A stretch of 22,028 nucleotides of DNA from a virus. Position 1 is the first letter of the stretch, and each line of letters starts with the position of its first letter. Both the position numbers and the translations under genes were made by a program. Shown here piece by piece: positions 6,888-13,933 of the stretch. The notes under the pieces were generated by a model. The model searched no databases. It saw nothing but the letters and a program-made list of their open reading frames with translations, and was not told where the DNA came from. The stretch is taken from the IMG/VR virus record IMGVR_UViG_3300043465_001504, positions 1-22,028 of that record; one strand, given 5' to 3'.

Positions 6888-7032
6888 CGCCTTGTTTGGA
6901 TTGACTGCACTTGTTGCTCCACAAATAGGTCTTTACTTTCTGTATGTGCAAGAAGGCTGGCAAAGTCCTCTTTTCTGGACTGCTGTGTCTGTTGACGCAC
7001 TTTACATTTTGTATACATTTCGTGAGGACTGA
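6871..7032 (+). CDS. Small membrane protein, 53 aa
   Basis: This is a short gene squeezed between the GIY-YIG nuclease and the primase-helicase. It begins MRIVFNALFGLTALVAPQIG and has two hydrophobic stretches, roughly residues 3-25 (FNALFGLTALVAPQIGLYFLYV) and 35-49 (PLFWTAVSVDALYILY), separated by a short polar turn (QEGWQS) and ending TFRED. That is a two-helix inner-membrane hairpin. GGAGAG at 6860-6865 supports the start. Its stop shares a base with the helicase ATG (TGATG), so translation of the helicase is likely coupled to it. The function is unknown; tiny phage membrane proteins may act on lysis timing, superinfection or host membrane targets, but nothing here tells which. Confidence 0.75.
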   Translation: MRIVFNALFGLTALVAPQIGLYFLYVQEGWQSPLFWTAVSVDALYILYTFRED

Positions 7033-8978
7033 TGGGAAAAATCGTTGAAAATGATCAACCTTGCTTAGATCAGGTTGGCTGTTGTTCAAGCGACGGTGTT
7101 CAAGTCTATGAAGATGGTGCTGGTTTTTGCTTTTCTTGTAAAAAGCGGTGGGGTGACTATGTCTTAAAAGCTAACGGTGTTGAGCTGCCTCGTAAAACTA
7201 ATAAATCAACTTTTAGAGAAAGCAGCCAGAGGGTGACTGACACACTAGCAGAAGTATTAGAATACCCTATCCGGCCACTTAAAGATCGTAACATCCCTCG
7301 CGAAATTTGCGATTTCTTCGGGGTCCGTGTTTCATTTAACGAAGAGCAAAAACTTACACACCACTACTACCCTTATGAAGGTGATGCTAACTTTAAAATT
7401 CGACGCATCACAGACAAAAAGTTTTTCTGGGCAGTGCCGGGTAAGGTTTCAAAAGACCTTTTCGGACGTGATAAGTTTAACAGCGGTGGCAAGCGTGTAA
7501 TCGTTGTCGAAGGTGAAATTGACGTTCTCAGTGTAGCCGTGGCTCTCAAAGAACGCTACGGCAAAATCTATCCTGTTGTCGGTCTTTCGTCTGGTGTTAT
7601 GACAGACTCGCTCTTGCTGCATCGCGATTGGTTGCGTAGTTTTGACGAAGTCGTTCTGTTCATGGACCAAGATAAAGTCGGTGAAGAGGCTCTTTCAAAA
7701 GCACTCAAAATTGTGGGTACGGACAAGGCCAGAATCGTTAAAACGTCGCAATACAAAGACGCTAACGAAGTCCTCAGTGACGCCACTGCTGGTGGCTCAA
7801 AAATCTTGATGCAGCTTATCTTTGATGCTGCACCGTATGTGCCATCTGGTATCATCGCTAAAGATGAAATCAGAAAACGAATGATTGACAGGCAAAATCG
7901 TGTTGCCATCCCGTATCCCCCGTGTGTTCGCGGCCTAAATGTCAAACTCGGTGGCATGCGCGGCGGAGAGATTACGCTATTTATCTCGGGCACAGGCTCG
8001 GGTAAGACGACGTTGATGAAAGAAGATGTTCTTTGGCTGCTTGACTTCCAACCTAAACTGGAGCTGTTGATCGCTGAACGTAACTTACAGCTTGAAGAAG
8101 GGCAGGAGCCGCTCAAGCCGTTTAACATCAAAGTCGGCGCAGTAATGCTTGAAGAACCGCCTGAAGAAACGGCGGAAAAACTCGTTACGATGCACCTTAG
8201 ACGTAATCCTGAAGAAGAGTTTGTTTCCCAAAAGCTTATCTTAGATACTTTCGATGAAATCTTTGATGACGAGAAAATCATGCTGTTGGATCACCAAGGT
8301 TCGATGGGTGATGGCTCGATTATCGAAAAGCTCGAATACATGATTCTCAGTGGGTGTACGCACCTCTTTGTGGATCACATCACCATTCTTGTTTCTGAAG
8401 GCGCTGAAGGGCTTACGGGCAACGAAGCCATTGATAAAGTAATGAACGATCTGCTTCGGTTGGTCACACGTTACCCGCACGTTTGGATTGGTCTTGTGTC
8501 GCATCTTCGAAAAGCTGCAAGCGGTAAGCCTTTTGAAGCAGGTCACATGCCTACAATTGACGACATTAAAGGCTCAGGCTCTATCAAGCAGATTTCGTTT
8601 GATATTGTTGCTTTTTGTCGTGACATGACAGCAGCAACAGAAGATGAACAAAATCATATCATGATGTCTGTGCTAAAATGCCGTCGTACAGGCCGCACAG
8701 GTGAGACTCCTGGTGCGCGTTACCACCGACCAACTGGACGTCTTCAGTACGTCTCAGACGAAAGCTTTAGTACAGAAGCAACCGAAACCATTGTTGATAT
8801 TACGCCAAGATCAGATGACATCGTTATACAAGCCGTAGATGTCTCTATACCTAAGCAACTAAAGAATGCGGTAGTTGCACCAGACTTTAAAGCACCCTCT
8901 GTACCTCCTGCAGCGAGTACGCTACGTGTACCGCTCAAGGTACCTCCCGCACCGCCTCCAAGCGTAAAAGGTTTCTAG
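7032..8978 (+). CDS. Bifunctional DNA primase-helicase, T7 gp4-like
   Basis: This 648-aa protein combines primer synthesis and fork unwinding, as T7 gp4 does. The N-terminal zinc-binding domain has C11, C17/C18, C33 and C36 around CCSSDGVQVYEDGAGFCFSC (T7 CGSSDG...FCYVC), with a wider first Cys spacing than T7. The TOPRIM primase core shows VVEGEIDVLSV (E160) and LFMDQDKVGEEA (D212, D214). The RecA-like helicase has Walker A GTGSGKTT (K325), a MLEEPPEETAEKL catalytic-Glu segment, Walker B-like HLFVDHITILV, KGSGSIKQISFDIVAFCRD and CRRTGRTGETPGARYHRPTGRL. After the helicase comes an unusually long tail of about 70 residues, ending in a proline-rich stretch that finishes Val-Lys-Gly-Phe. T7 gp4 also ends in Phe, but its tail is acidic. 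The start is coupled to the preceding membrane gene. Confidence 0.97.
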   Translation: MGKIVENDQPCLDQVGCCSSDGVQVYEDGAGFCFSCKKRWGDYVLKANGVELPRKTNKSTFRESSQRVTDTLAEVLEYPIRPLKDRNIPREICDFFGVRVSFNEEQKLTHHYYPYEGDANFKIRRITDKKFFWAVPGKVSKDLFGRDKFNSGGKRVIVVEGEIDVLSVAVALKERYGKIYPVVGLSSGVMTDSLLLHRDWLRSFDEVVLFMDQDKVGEEALSKALKIVGTDKARIVKTSQYKDANEVLSDATAGGSKILMQLIFDAAPYVPSGIIAKDEIRKRMIDRQNRVAIPYPPCVRGLNVKLGGMRGGEITLFISGTGSGKTTLMKEDVLWLLDFQPKLELLIAERNLQLEEGQEPLKPFNIKVGAVMLEEPPEETAEKLVTMHLRRNPEEEFVSQKLILDTFDEIFDDEKIMLLDHQGSMGDGSIIEKLEYMILSGCTHLFVDHITILVSEGAEGLTGNEAIDKVMNDLLRLVTRYPHVWIGLVSHLRKAASGKPFEAGHMPTIDDIKGSGSIKQISFDIVAFCRDMTAATEDEQNHIMMSVLKCRRTGRTGETPGARYHRPTGRLQYVSDESFSTEATETIVDITPRSDDIVIQAVDVSIPKQLKNAVVAPDFKAPSVPPAASTLRVPLKVPPAPPPSVKGF

Positions 8979-8981
8979 TTA

Positions 8982-10760
8982 ATGATAAGAAAAGCAGCAG
9001 TAAAAATTGACCCGTCACGTGACGAGCTTTTTGACGAACTCGGTCTACGTCGTCTACGTGACTCTTACATGATGCCGGGTGAAAAATCTCCGCAAGAACG
9101 CTTCTCCTACGTTGCTCGTGCGTTTGCGTCTAATGAAGACCACGCACAACGCTTGTATGATTATATGAGTAAACACTGGCTTAGTGCTTCAACGCCGGTC
9201 CTTTCTTATGGTAGATCAAAACGCGGTCTTCCTATTTCTTGTTATCTTGTTTACATTCCGGATACAAGAGAAGGCCTTGTTCAATCACAATCAGAAACTA
9301 ACTGGCTTTCAATGCTCGGCGGCGGTGTTGGTCTAGGCTTTGGTCTTCGTTCAGAAGACCACACGTCTGTGGGTCTTATGCCACATGTCAAGACTTACGA
9401 GTCTAACTCAATGGCGTATCGCCAAGGTTCAACACGTCGCGGTACGTTTGCCGGGTATGTTGACATTAGTCATCCTAACGTTGTTCAGTTTATGGACATG
9501 CGTAAACCAACAGGTGACCCTAATCAGCGTGTTCAAGAAATGTTTAACGCTGTCAATATTCCGGATACTTTCATGCAGCTGATTATGGGCAGTATGGAAG
9601 ACGCAAACTTTGACGATTCTTGGCCGTTGATTGACCCTCACACTAAGAAAGTCAAAGAAGTAGTCTCTGCCAAGCGTCTTTGGGAAAATCTTATTGAGAC
9701 GCGAATGCGTACGGGTACGCCGTATTTGCATTTTATTGATGCTTCAAACAGAGCACTTCCTGACTATCAAAAAGCGCTCGGTCTCTCAATCAAGCAGTCA
9801 AACATTTGTACTGAAATCACGCTTGCGACTGACGCAGAGCGTACGGCCGTTTGCTGTCTTGCTTCAGGAAATCTTGAGTATTGGGAAGAATGGAAAGACA
9901 GCTATCAGTTCTACCGTGATTGCGCGGAAATGTTAGACAACGTCTTAACGAGCTTTATTAAGAAAGCTCCAAAACACGTTGCTAGAGCCGTGTTCAGCGC
10001 GTCTCAAGAGCGTGCCATCGGTTTCGGTGCTCTTGGTTTCCATGCGTTGCTTCAGAAAAAGAATGTTCCTTTCGAGTCAGCCGTTGCTGTTTCGATCAAT
10101 AAGAAGATCTTTGAGCGCTATAAAACCTACATGGATCAGGCGTCCTTTGAGCTCGCTAAAGAACGTGGGCCGTGTCCTGATGCCGCTTCTGCAGGTGTGA
10201 TAGAGCGTTTCTCTCACAAACTTGCAATTGCACCTAACGCGTCTACATCGATTATTATGCAAAATACATCGGCTTCGATTGAGCCGTTTCGTGCAAACGG
10301 TTATAAACAAGACACTTTGTCAGGTTCGTTTGTTAACAAAAATAGGTTCCTTGATGCAATCCTTAAGAAACGATTGGATAATGTGTCTTACGAGAGGGCT
10401 TGGAGCGTCATCATTGCTTCAGGTGGTTCTTGTCAGAGCCTCGAATGTCTCACCGACTACGAAAAGGCAGTATATAAAACCTTTTCTGAAGTAGACCAAA
10501 TGTGGGTTATACAACATGCAGCCGATCGTCAAGTATTTATTGACCAAGCTCAGTCGCTTAATCTGGCGTTCCGTGCCGATGCGCCGATTCAATATCTGCA
10601 CGCAGTGCACTTTGACGCCTGGCTCAAAGGTCTTAAAACTCTCTACTACTGCCGTTCTGACAAGCTTTACTACGGTGAATCAGAAAACAACCAACGGTCA
10701 GATATGCAGTATAACATTTCGACTACCCTTGGTGAACCCTCCTGTCTGGCTTGTGAGTAA
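8982..10760 (+). CDS. nrdA: Ribonucleotide reductase class I, large (alpha) subunit
   Basis: This is the 592-aa catalytic subunit that reduces ribonucleoside diphosphates to dNDPs. The active-site set is complete: C87 (PISCYL) and C291 (AVCCLASGN) as the redox pair, the N274-x-C276-x-E278 triad (SNICTEI) with the thiyl-radical cysteine, a tandem Tyr in TLYYCRSDKLYYG for radical transfer, and a C-terminal CxxC (C588, C591; EPSCLACE) that re-reduces the active site. It is about 170 residues shorter than E. coli NrdA, and the N-terminus runs almost directly into the reductase fold, so the ATP-cone (overall activity site that senses dATP) is absent. AAAAGG at 8966-8971 supports the start. It forms a unit with nrdB and dCMP deaminase downstream. 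Confidence 0.97.
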   Translation: MIRKAAVKIDPSRDELFDELGLRRLRDSYMMPGEKSPQERFSYVARAFASNEDHAQRLYDYMSKHWLSASTPVLSYGRSKRGLPISCYLVYIPDTREGLVQSQSETNWLSMLGGGVGLGFGLRSEDHTSVGLMPHVKTYESNSMAYRQGSTRRGTFAGYVDISHPNVVQFMDMRKPTGDPNQRVQEMFNAVNIPDTFMQLIMGSMEDANFDDSWPLIDPHTKKVKEVVSAKRLWENLIETRMRTGTPYLHFIDASNRALPDYQKALGLSIKQSNICTEITLATDAERTAVCCLASGNLEYWEEWKDSYQFYRDCAEMLDNVLTSFIKKAPKHVARAVFSASQERAIGFGALGFHALLQKKNVPFESAVAVSINKKIFERYKTYMDQASFELAKERGPCPDAASAGVIERFSHKLAIAPNASTSIIMQNTSASIEPFRANGYKQDTLSGSFVNKNRFLDAILKKRLDNVSYERAWSVIIASGGSCQSLECLTDYEKAVYKTFSEVDQMWVIQHAADRQVFIDQAQSLNLAFRADAPIQYLHAVHFDAWLKGLKTLYYCRSDKLYYGESENNQRSDMQYNISTTLGEPSCLACE

Positions 10761-10763
10761 ATT

Positions 10764-11795
10764 ATGAATAAACGTGTTAGTAAAACAATGTCTCGAGTCT
10801 TTCAAACTAGAGACACATTTAAGCCGTTCATCTACCCTTGGGCTTATCAATCGTGGCTAAAGCACGAACAAGTTCACTGGCTGGCGCGCGAAGTGCCGCT
10901 GCATGAAGACGTTCGTGACTGGAATAACAAGCTGACACTTGAAGACCAAGCTTTCTTGCGTGATGTGTTCTTGTTTTTCACGCAGTCAGATGTTGATGTT
11001 CTTGGTGGCTACATTAACGACTACTTTCCTTACTTTAAGCAACCTGAATTGCGCATGATGCTGGCAGGCTTCGCCAGTCGTGAGTGTGTTCACATTGACG
11101 CGTATTCATACTTGATTGAGACACTCGGTATGGAAGACAGCTTCTATAAAGAGTTCTTGAATGTTCCTGCTATGCGTCAAAAGCACGAGTTTTTCGAGAA
11201 CGTAGTTAGCAGCTGTCGTAAAGGTAAAACACGAGAACAACTTCTTACAACTATCACCGGTATTAGCGCCGGCACTGAAGGGCTGTTTTTGTTTTCGTCT
11301 TTCGTCATGCTTCTGAACTACCCGAAGAACAACCTAATGAAGGGTATGGGTCAGATCGTTTCGTGGTCCGTTCTTGACGAGCAAATGCATGTTGCCGGTC
11401 TAACAAAGATTGCCAACACTATTGTCGAAGAGAACCGTGGGTGGAAAAGTAGAGAATCTGACGCCGAAATCAGAGCCACAATTGAGCTCATGGTCGAGTT
11501 TGAGTTTGACTTCATTGACACAGTCTATAAGAAAAAGCTTGAAATGCGTGGTCTTCTTAAAGAAGACCTTAAACAATACATTAGGTGGACTGCTGATAAA
11601 CGACTTCGTGACCTCGGTGTGACACCTCTCTATGGTGTTACTGAAGATCCTCTTCCGTGGGTTGCTGAAATGATTGGCTCTCAAAGCCACGCCAATTTCT
11701 TTGAAGCTCGTGAAACAAGTTACGCCAAAGCATCTCTCACAGGCTCGTGGGGTGATGTTTGGGGTGCTTTTAAACGAGCATTACCGAAAGGATAA
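10764..11795 (+). CDS. nrdB: Ribonucleotide reductase class I, small (beta) subunit
   Basis: This 343-aa radical-generating subunit is the partner of the preceding gene. The di-metal site is recognisable: D78 (SDVDVLGG), E107 and H110 (RECVHIDAY), Glu in SAGTEGLFLF, and Glu/His in VLDEQMHVAG. Y114, four residues after H110, takes the place of E. coli Y122, so this should be a class Ia tyrosyl-radical type. A short C-terminus (GDVWGAFKRALPKG) would contain the alpha-binding tail. There is no ATP-cone here either, so overall activity regulation seems missing from both subunits. The gene starts 3 nt after nrdA with only a weak ribosome binding site, which suggests coupled translation and matched expression. 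Confidence 0.97.
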   Translation: MNKRVSKTMSRVFQTRDTFKPFIYPWAYQSWLKHEQVHWLAREVPLHEDVRDWNNKLTLEDQAFLRDVFLFFTQSDVDVLGGYINDYFPYFKQPELRMMLAGFASRECVHIDAYSYLIETLGMEDSFYKEFLNVPAMRQKHEFFENVVSSCRKGKTREQLLTTITGISAGTEGLFLFSSFVMLLNYPKNNLMKGMGQIVSWSVLDEQMHVAGLTKIANTIVEENRGWKSRESDAEIRATIELMVEFEFDFIDTVYKKKLEMRGLLKEDLKQYIRWTADKRLRDLGVTPLYGVTEDPLPWVAEMIGSQSHANFFEARETSYAKASLTGSWGDVWGAFKRALPKG

Positions 11796-11797
11796 CT

Positions 11798-12250
11798 ATG
11801 ACTGCTGACCGCAAGAAGGCATACTTCATGCGCGTTGCGGAGGAGACCGCTCTGCTTTCACATGCTGTAAAGCTGAAGGTTGGGGCGGTCGCCGTCCGAG
11901 ATAACCGTATTATTTGTACTGGCTATAACGGTACCGGTCCTGGTGAAGATAACTGTTGTGAGCATCGTGTTTGGGTGCCGTACGTTTTATCCGCTGGTGG
12001 ACAGTATGTACTTAAAACTAAAGACAACGTCACTCACGCCGAAAAGAACCTCATTGACTTCGCCGCTAGAAAAGGTATTGCTCTTGAAGGTGCCGAGCTT
12101 TTCGTAACTCACTCACCCTGTATGGCATGTGCGAGGTCAATTGCCAATGTCGGTTTTACTCACGTCTATTACAAAACTAAGTTCTCTCATCTTGAAGGGC
12201 TGGAGTACCTCGAAGAAGCTAGAGGCGTCACAGTCATCGCGCTTGCTTGA
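11798..12250 (+). CDS. Deoxycytidylate (dCMP) deaminase
   Basis: This is a 150-aa zinc enzyme converting dCMP to dUMP, the substrate of thymidylate synthase. The zinc site is H80-A-E82 (VTHAEKN) and P107-C108-M-A-C111, with the general-acid Glu82 in place. The N-terminal VGAVAVRDNRIICTGYNGTGPG matches the usual substrate-pocket strand-loop, and DNCCEHR carries the extra cysteines often seen in this family. The length is at the normal value for phage dCMP deaminases. The ribosome binding site overlaps the end of nrdB (AAAGGA) and the gene starts 2 nt after it. Together with NrdAB it makes a nucleotide-supply operon. No thymidylate synthase gene is seen in the window, so dTMP synthesis would rely on the host or on genes elsewhere in the phage. 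Confidence 0.95.
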   Translation: MTADRKKAYFMRVAEETALLSHAVKLKVGAVAVRDNRIICTGYNGTGPGEDNCCEHRVWVPYVLSAGGQYVLKTKDNVTHAEKNLIDFAARKGIALEGAELFVTHSPCMACARSIANVGFTHVYYKTKFSHLEGLEYLEEARGVTVIALA

Positions 12251-12521
12251 AGATCTTCAGGCGAAGGCTGCAACTCTTGTTAGGACATCAGCAGTTCACG
12301 TTGCCTTGTATGATGGCAGGTTTGCAACCGTTCGAGCAATGACAATTAAAGATTTGCTACTCGTTGAAGGCGTAAACAAGCCTATTGACAGAACAGTTAA
12401 ATTGCTGTCTTTACTGACACTTATTGAAAATAAACCAATTACAGTTTCGCAGTTACTAGACCTTCATCATACAGACCTCAACACCCTTGCGGTTGCAGCG
12501 TCTAAAGCCACAAAGATGTGA
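12243..12521 (+). CDS. Hypothetical protein, about 92 aa, faintly like phage tail-assembly chaperones
   Basis: The reading frame is clear but the start is not. TTG at 12243 overlaps the deaminase stop by 8 nt and is the start I favour. The nearest AGAGG (12221-12225) is rather far away, and an in-frame ATG at 12129 would bury over 120 nt inside the deaminase gene. The product reads LLEDLQAKAATLVRTSAVHVALYDGRFATVRAMTIKDL and so on (shown here only in part). The second half, with ITVSQLLDLHHTDLNTLAVAA, resembles the short helical pattern of phage tail-assembly chaperone (gpE/gp41-like) proteins: 'P-T--DL', then 'LT-L---PIT---L--L---D---L'. Such a protein would be out of place in a T7-like podovirus, so the likeness may be accidental. 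Confidence 0.6.
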   Translation: MLEDLQAKAATLVRTSAVHVALYDGRFATVRAMTIKDLLLVEGVNKPIDRTVKLLSLLTLIENKPITVSQLLDLHHTDLNTLAVAASKATKM

Positions 12522-12524
12522 TTT

Positions 12525-12791
12525 ATGAATCAAGCTAAACACCATTACTATGCGTCATCGTTAAATTGTTTTACGACAAGTGTTGATCTGGAAGACATCG
12601 TCGCGAGAATGAAAGTAGAAGCTTGTGACTTCACCGTGTGGTGGGTGCCGCTATCGCTGTTCTCTAACTACGAAATTGTCGACTACGCCCCGCAAGTTGA
12701 AGGCGCTCATACGTTGAATGAATGGCGTGTAATTCATGAAGCCGGTGTGAATCGTGTTATTGAAAAGCTGTGGTCAAATGCACCTATCTGA
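12525..12791 (+). CDS. Hypothetical protein, YAPQV family copy 1, 88 aa
   Basis: This unknown small protein has the arrangement HYYASSLNCFTTSVDLEDI, FTVWWVPLSLFSNYEIVDYAPQVEGA. The next gene encodes a paralogue with the same ordered elements (VDLE, F-x-x-W/Y-x-VP, YE-x-x-x-YAPQV-x-G), so this pair arose by tandem duplication. No catalytic motif or membrane segment is visible. The ribosome binding site is poor; the ATG lies 3 nt after the previous stop, which suggests coupling. I have the impression of related small proteins in other T7-like marine phages but cannot name a function. Confidence 0.8.
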   Translation: MNQAKHHYYASSLNCFTTSVDLEDIVARMKVEACDFTVWWVPLSLFSNYEIVDYAPQVEGAHTLNEWRVIHEAGVNRVIEKLWSNAPI

Positions 12792-13086
12792 GTTACCTGA
12801 AGACTGGCACTTTTTTAGTACGTCTGTGGCATACTGGCGTAGTGGTGTTGATCTAGAAGAGCAAATCCGATTCCATAAAAAACAAGGTTATACGTTCCTT
12901 ATTTATCTTGTGCCATGCGCCATAGACACGCCTTATGAGGTGCTTGAGTACGCACCGCAAGTTGATGGTTCTTTTATCATTGTTAAGTACGTTGTTGAAG
13001 AAGGGCTACTTAAAGCCGGTGTAAGAAAGCGAACTTGGACGATAACAACACATCGAAATAAACAACTAAGAGGTGATGAACTATGA
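12778..13086 (+). CDS. Hypothetical protein, YAPQV family copy 2, 102 aa
   Basis: This is a paralogue of the gene just upstream: WHFFSTSVAYWRSGVDLEEQIRFHKKQGYTFLIYLVPCAIDTPYEVLEYAPQVDGS parallels the upstream copy element by element (this sentence cites the full aligned span at about residues 10-65). I place the start at ATG 12778, which overlaps the upstream stop by 14 nt and yields MHLSELPEDWHFF. An upstream in-frame TTG/ATG alternative would only add shadow sequence. A basic C-terminus (VRKRTWTITTHRNKQLRG) distinguishes it from copy 1. The 3' end overlaps the Lar-like gene by ATGA. This is also the left edge of the GC-rich cassette. Confidence 0.8.
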   Translation: MHLSELPEDWHFFSTSVAYWRSGVDLEEQIRFHKKQGYTFLIYLVPCAIDTPYEVLEYAPQVDGSFIIVKYVVEEGLLKAGVRKRTWTITTHRNKQLRGDEL

Positions 13087-13616
13087 GCGAGAAACTGTTA
13101 CCTTGTCCGTTTTGTGGGGGCGAGGCCCGCACCTTTGAATACGACGGGGCCAATCAGGCGACCTGCGGAGGAAAACATATCGACTGCGCGGGAACCGACG
13201 TTGTGGCCCCTGTCGCTATGTGGAACCGCCGCACCCCTGCACCAGAGGGGGAGGCTTGCCCGCATGACGCTTACGAAACCGACGCGGCAGGTCAGCCTGT
13301 TCGTTGCGTGGATTGCGGAATGGCTATCGCGTCCGCAGCAGCTCCTGTCGTTCCTGTAGGGGTGAGAGAGCGGGTCTTGGACGAGCTTGACGGGGCGTGG
13401 CTTCATGGTCAGCGGCGGACTCCGTGGAGACGCGATGAATCCGCCGACGCCATTATGGCCGCTTGCCAACCTGCCGTTTCGGTAGAGATGAAAGAGCAGA
13501 TTGCGTCGATTATCGAGCGCGCTATGCGTGATGTAGGTCTTCGTCATAAAGTAATCGAACTGGCGAGCAAGGACATCCTCGCAGCCCTTTGCCCTACCGA
13601 TACAAGGAGTGAGTGA
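13083..13616 (+). CDS. Lar-like zinc-ribbon protein fused to repeat modules, 177 aa
   Basis: The N-terminal about 50 residues match the Lar (restriction alleviation) type of small zinc protein: LLPCPFCGGEA, ATCGGKHIDCAG, then AMWNRR. Known Lar of the Rac prophage modulates type I restriction; whether this one does is untested. A second possible zinc pair follows (EACPHDAYE...VRCVDCG). The rest is modular: PAPEGEAC, then APVVPVGVRERVLDELDG, then a helical end VSVEMKEQIASIIERAM...DILAALCPTDTRSE. The PAPEGEA, PVVPVGV and PTDT-x-x-E modules recur in the gene at 13930, with near-identical DNA. Base composition is clearly GC-richer than in the replication genes. The ATGA overlap with the previous gene and a good junction suggest in-frame cassette assembly. 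Confidence 0.8.
   Translation: MSEKLLPCPFCGGEARTFEYDGANQATCGGKHIDCAGTDVVAPVAMWNRRTPAPEGEACPHDAYETDAAGQPVRCVDCGMAIASAAAPVVPVGVRERVLDELDGAWLHGQRRTPWRRDESADAIMAACQPAVSVEMKEQIASIIERAMRDVGLRHKVIELASKDILAALCPTDTRSE
13240..13258 (+). repeat. Direct repeat A, copy 1 (CACCAGAGGGGGAGGCTTG)
   Basis: This 19-bp sequence is identical at 14045-14063. A shorter relative, AGAGGGAGGCTTGCC, lies around 13961. All copies are inside coding sequence, reading PAPEGEA or EREAC. Confidence 0.85.
13344..13366 (+). repeat. Direct repeat B, copy 1 (encodes PVVPVGV)
   Basis: This 23-bp repeat begins CCTGTCGTTCC and ends GTAGGGGTGAG. It occurs again at 14209-14231 and 14338-14360, with one mismatch here (T instead of G at the twelfth base). 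It encodes Pro-Val-Val-Pro-Val-Gly-Val. A half copy, CCTGTCGTT, lies at 14032-14040. Confidence 0.88.
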
Positions 13617-13618
13617 TG
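13581..13618 (+). repeat. Direct repeat C, copy 1 (gene-end repeat)
   Basis: The 38 bp starting GCAGCCCTTTGCCCTACCGA are repeated at 14467-14504 with three mismatches. The repeat covers the last codons (AAL-x-PTDT-x-x-E), the ribosome binding site of the next gene and its ATG. A unit that carries a stop, an SD and a start is a ready-made junction for adding or removing genes. Confidence 0.88.
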
Positions 13619-13933
13619 ACTATAGAACCGGATAACCTGTTGGCTGTCGAGGGCGCAGAACAAGCGCGTATCTCGCCAGCAATGGGTGTCGCAATGATTG
13701 CTCTAAACATGGCGCTAAAATACCACGACATTAACACTATTCAAGACGGAACCCTTTACCAGCAGTACAAAATGGAAGGAAAAAACATGGATACGCTGCA
13801 TCTCGACCATGTTTTTGAAACGGCCCGCAGCATTGAAGACCATCTACTGAAGTCTAATGACAGAATCACTCAACTGATGGTAGATGGTGTCATTGATGCG
13901 TTAGAAGGCCTTGTCGCAGAGGAAGCAGCATGA
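13616..13933 (+). CDS. Hypothetical protein, 105 aa, lower-GC gene inside the cassette
   Basis: This protein is not recognised. AAGGAG at 13604-13609 lies 6 nt before ATG 13616 (a GTG at 13613 is less well spaced). The product is helical (ISPAMGVAMIALNMALKYHDINTI, LHLDHVFETARSIEDHLLKSNDRITQLMVDGVIDALEGLVAEEAA in part) with an acidic C-terminus, possibly a dimeric helical bundle. Its base composition and codon choice resemble the phage's own replication genes rather than the GC-rich neighbours on both sides, so it looks like a native or independently acquired gene sandwiched between two repeat-bearing modules. Its stop overlaps the next start (ATGA). Confidence 0.75.
   Translation: MTIEPDNLLAVEGAEQARISPAMGVAMIALNMALKYHDINTIQDGTLYQQYKMEGKNMDTLHLDHVFETARSIEDHLLKSNDRITQLMVDGVIDALEGLVAEEAA

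Noticed and set aside
7568-8281. Minus-strand ORF of 237 codons opposite the primase-helicase
   Set aside because: Ser-rich shadow of the TOPRIM/Walker A region; no SD and no recognisable domain.
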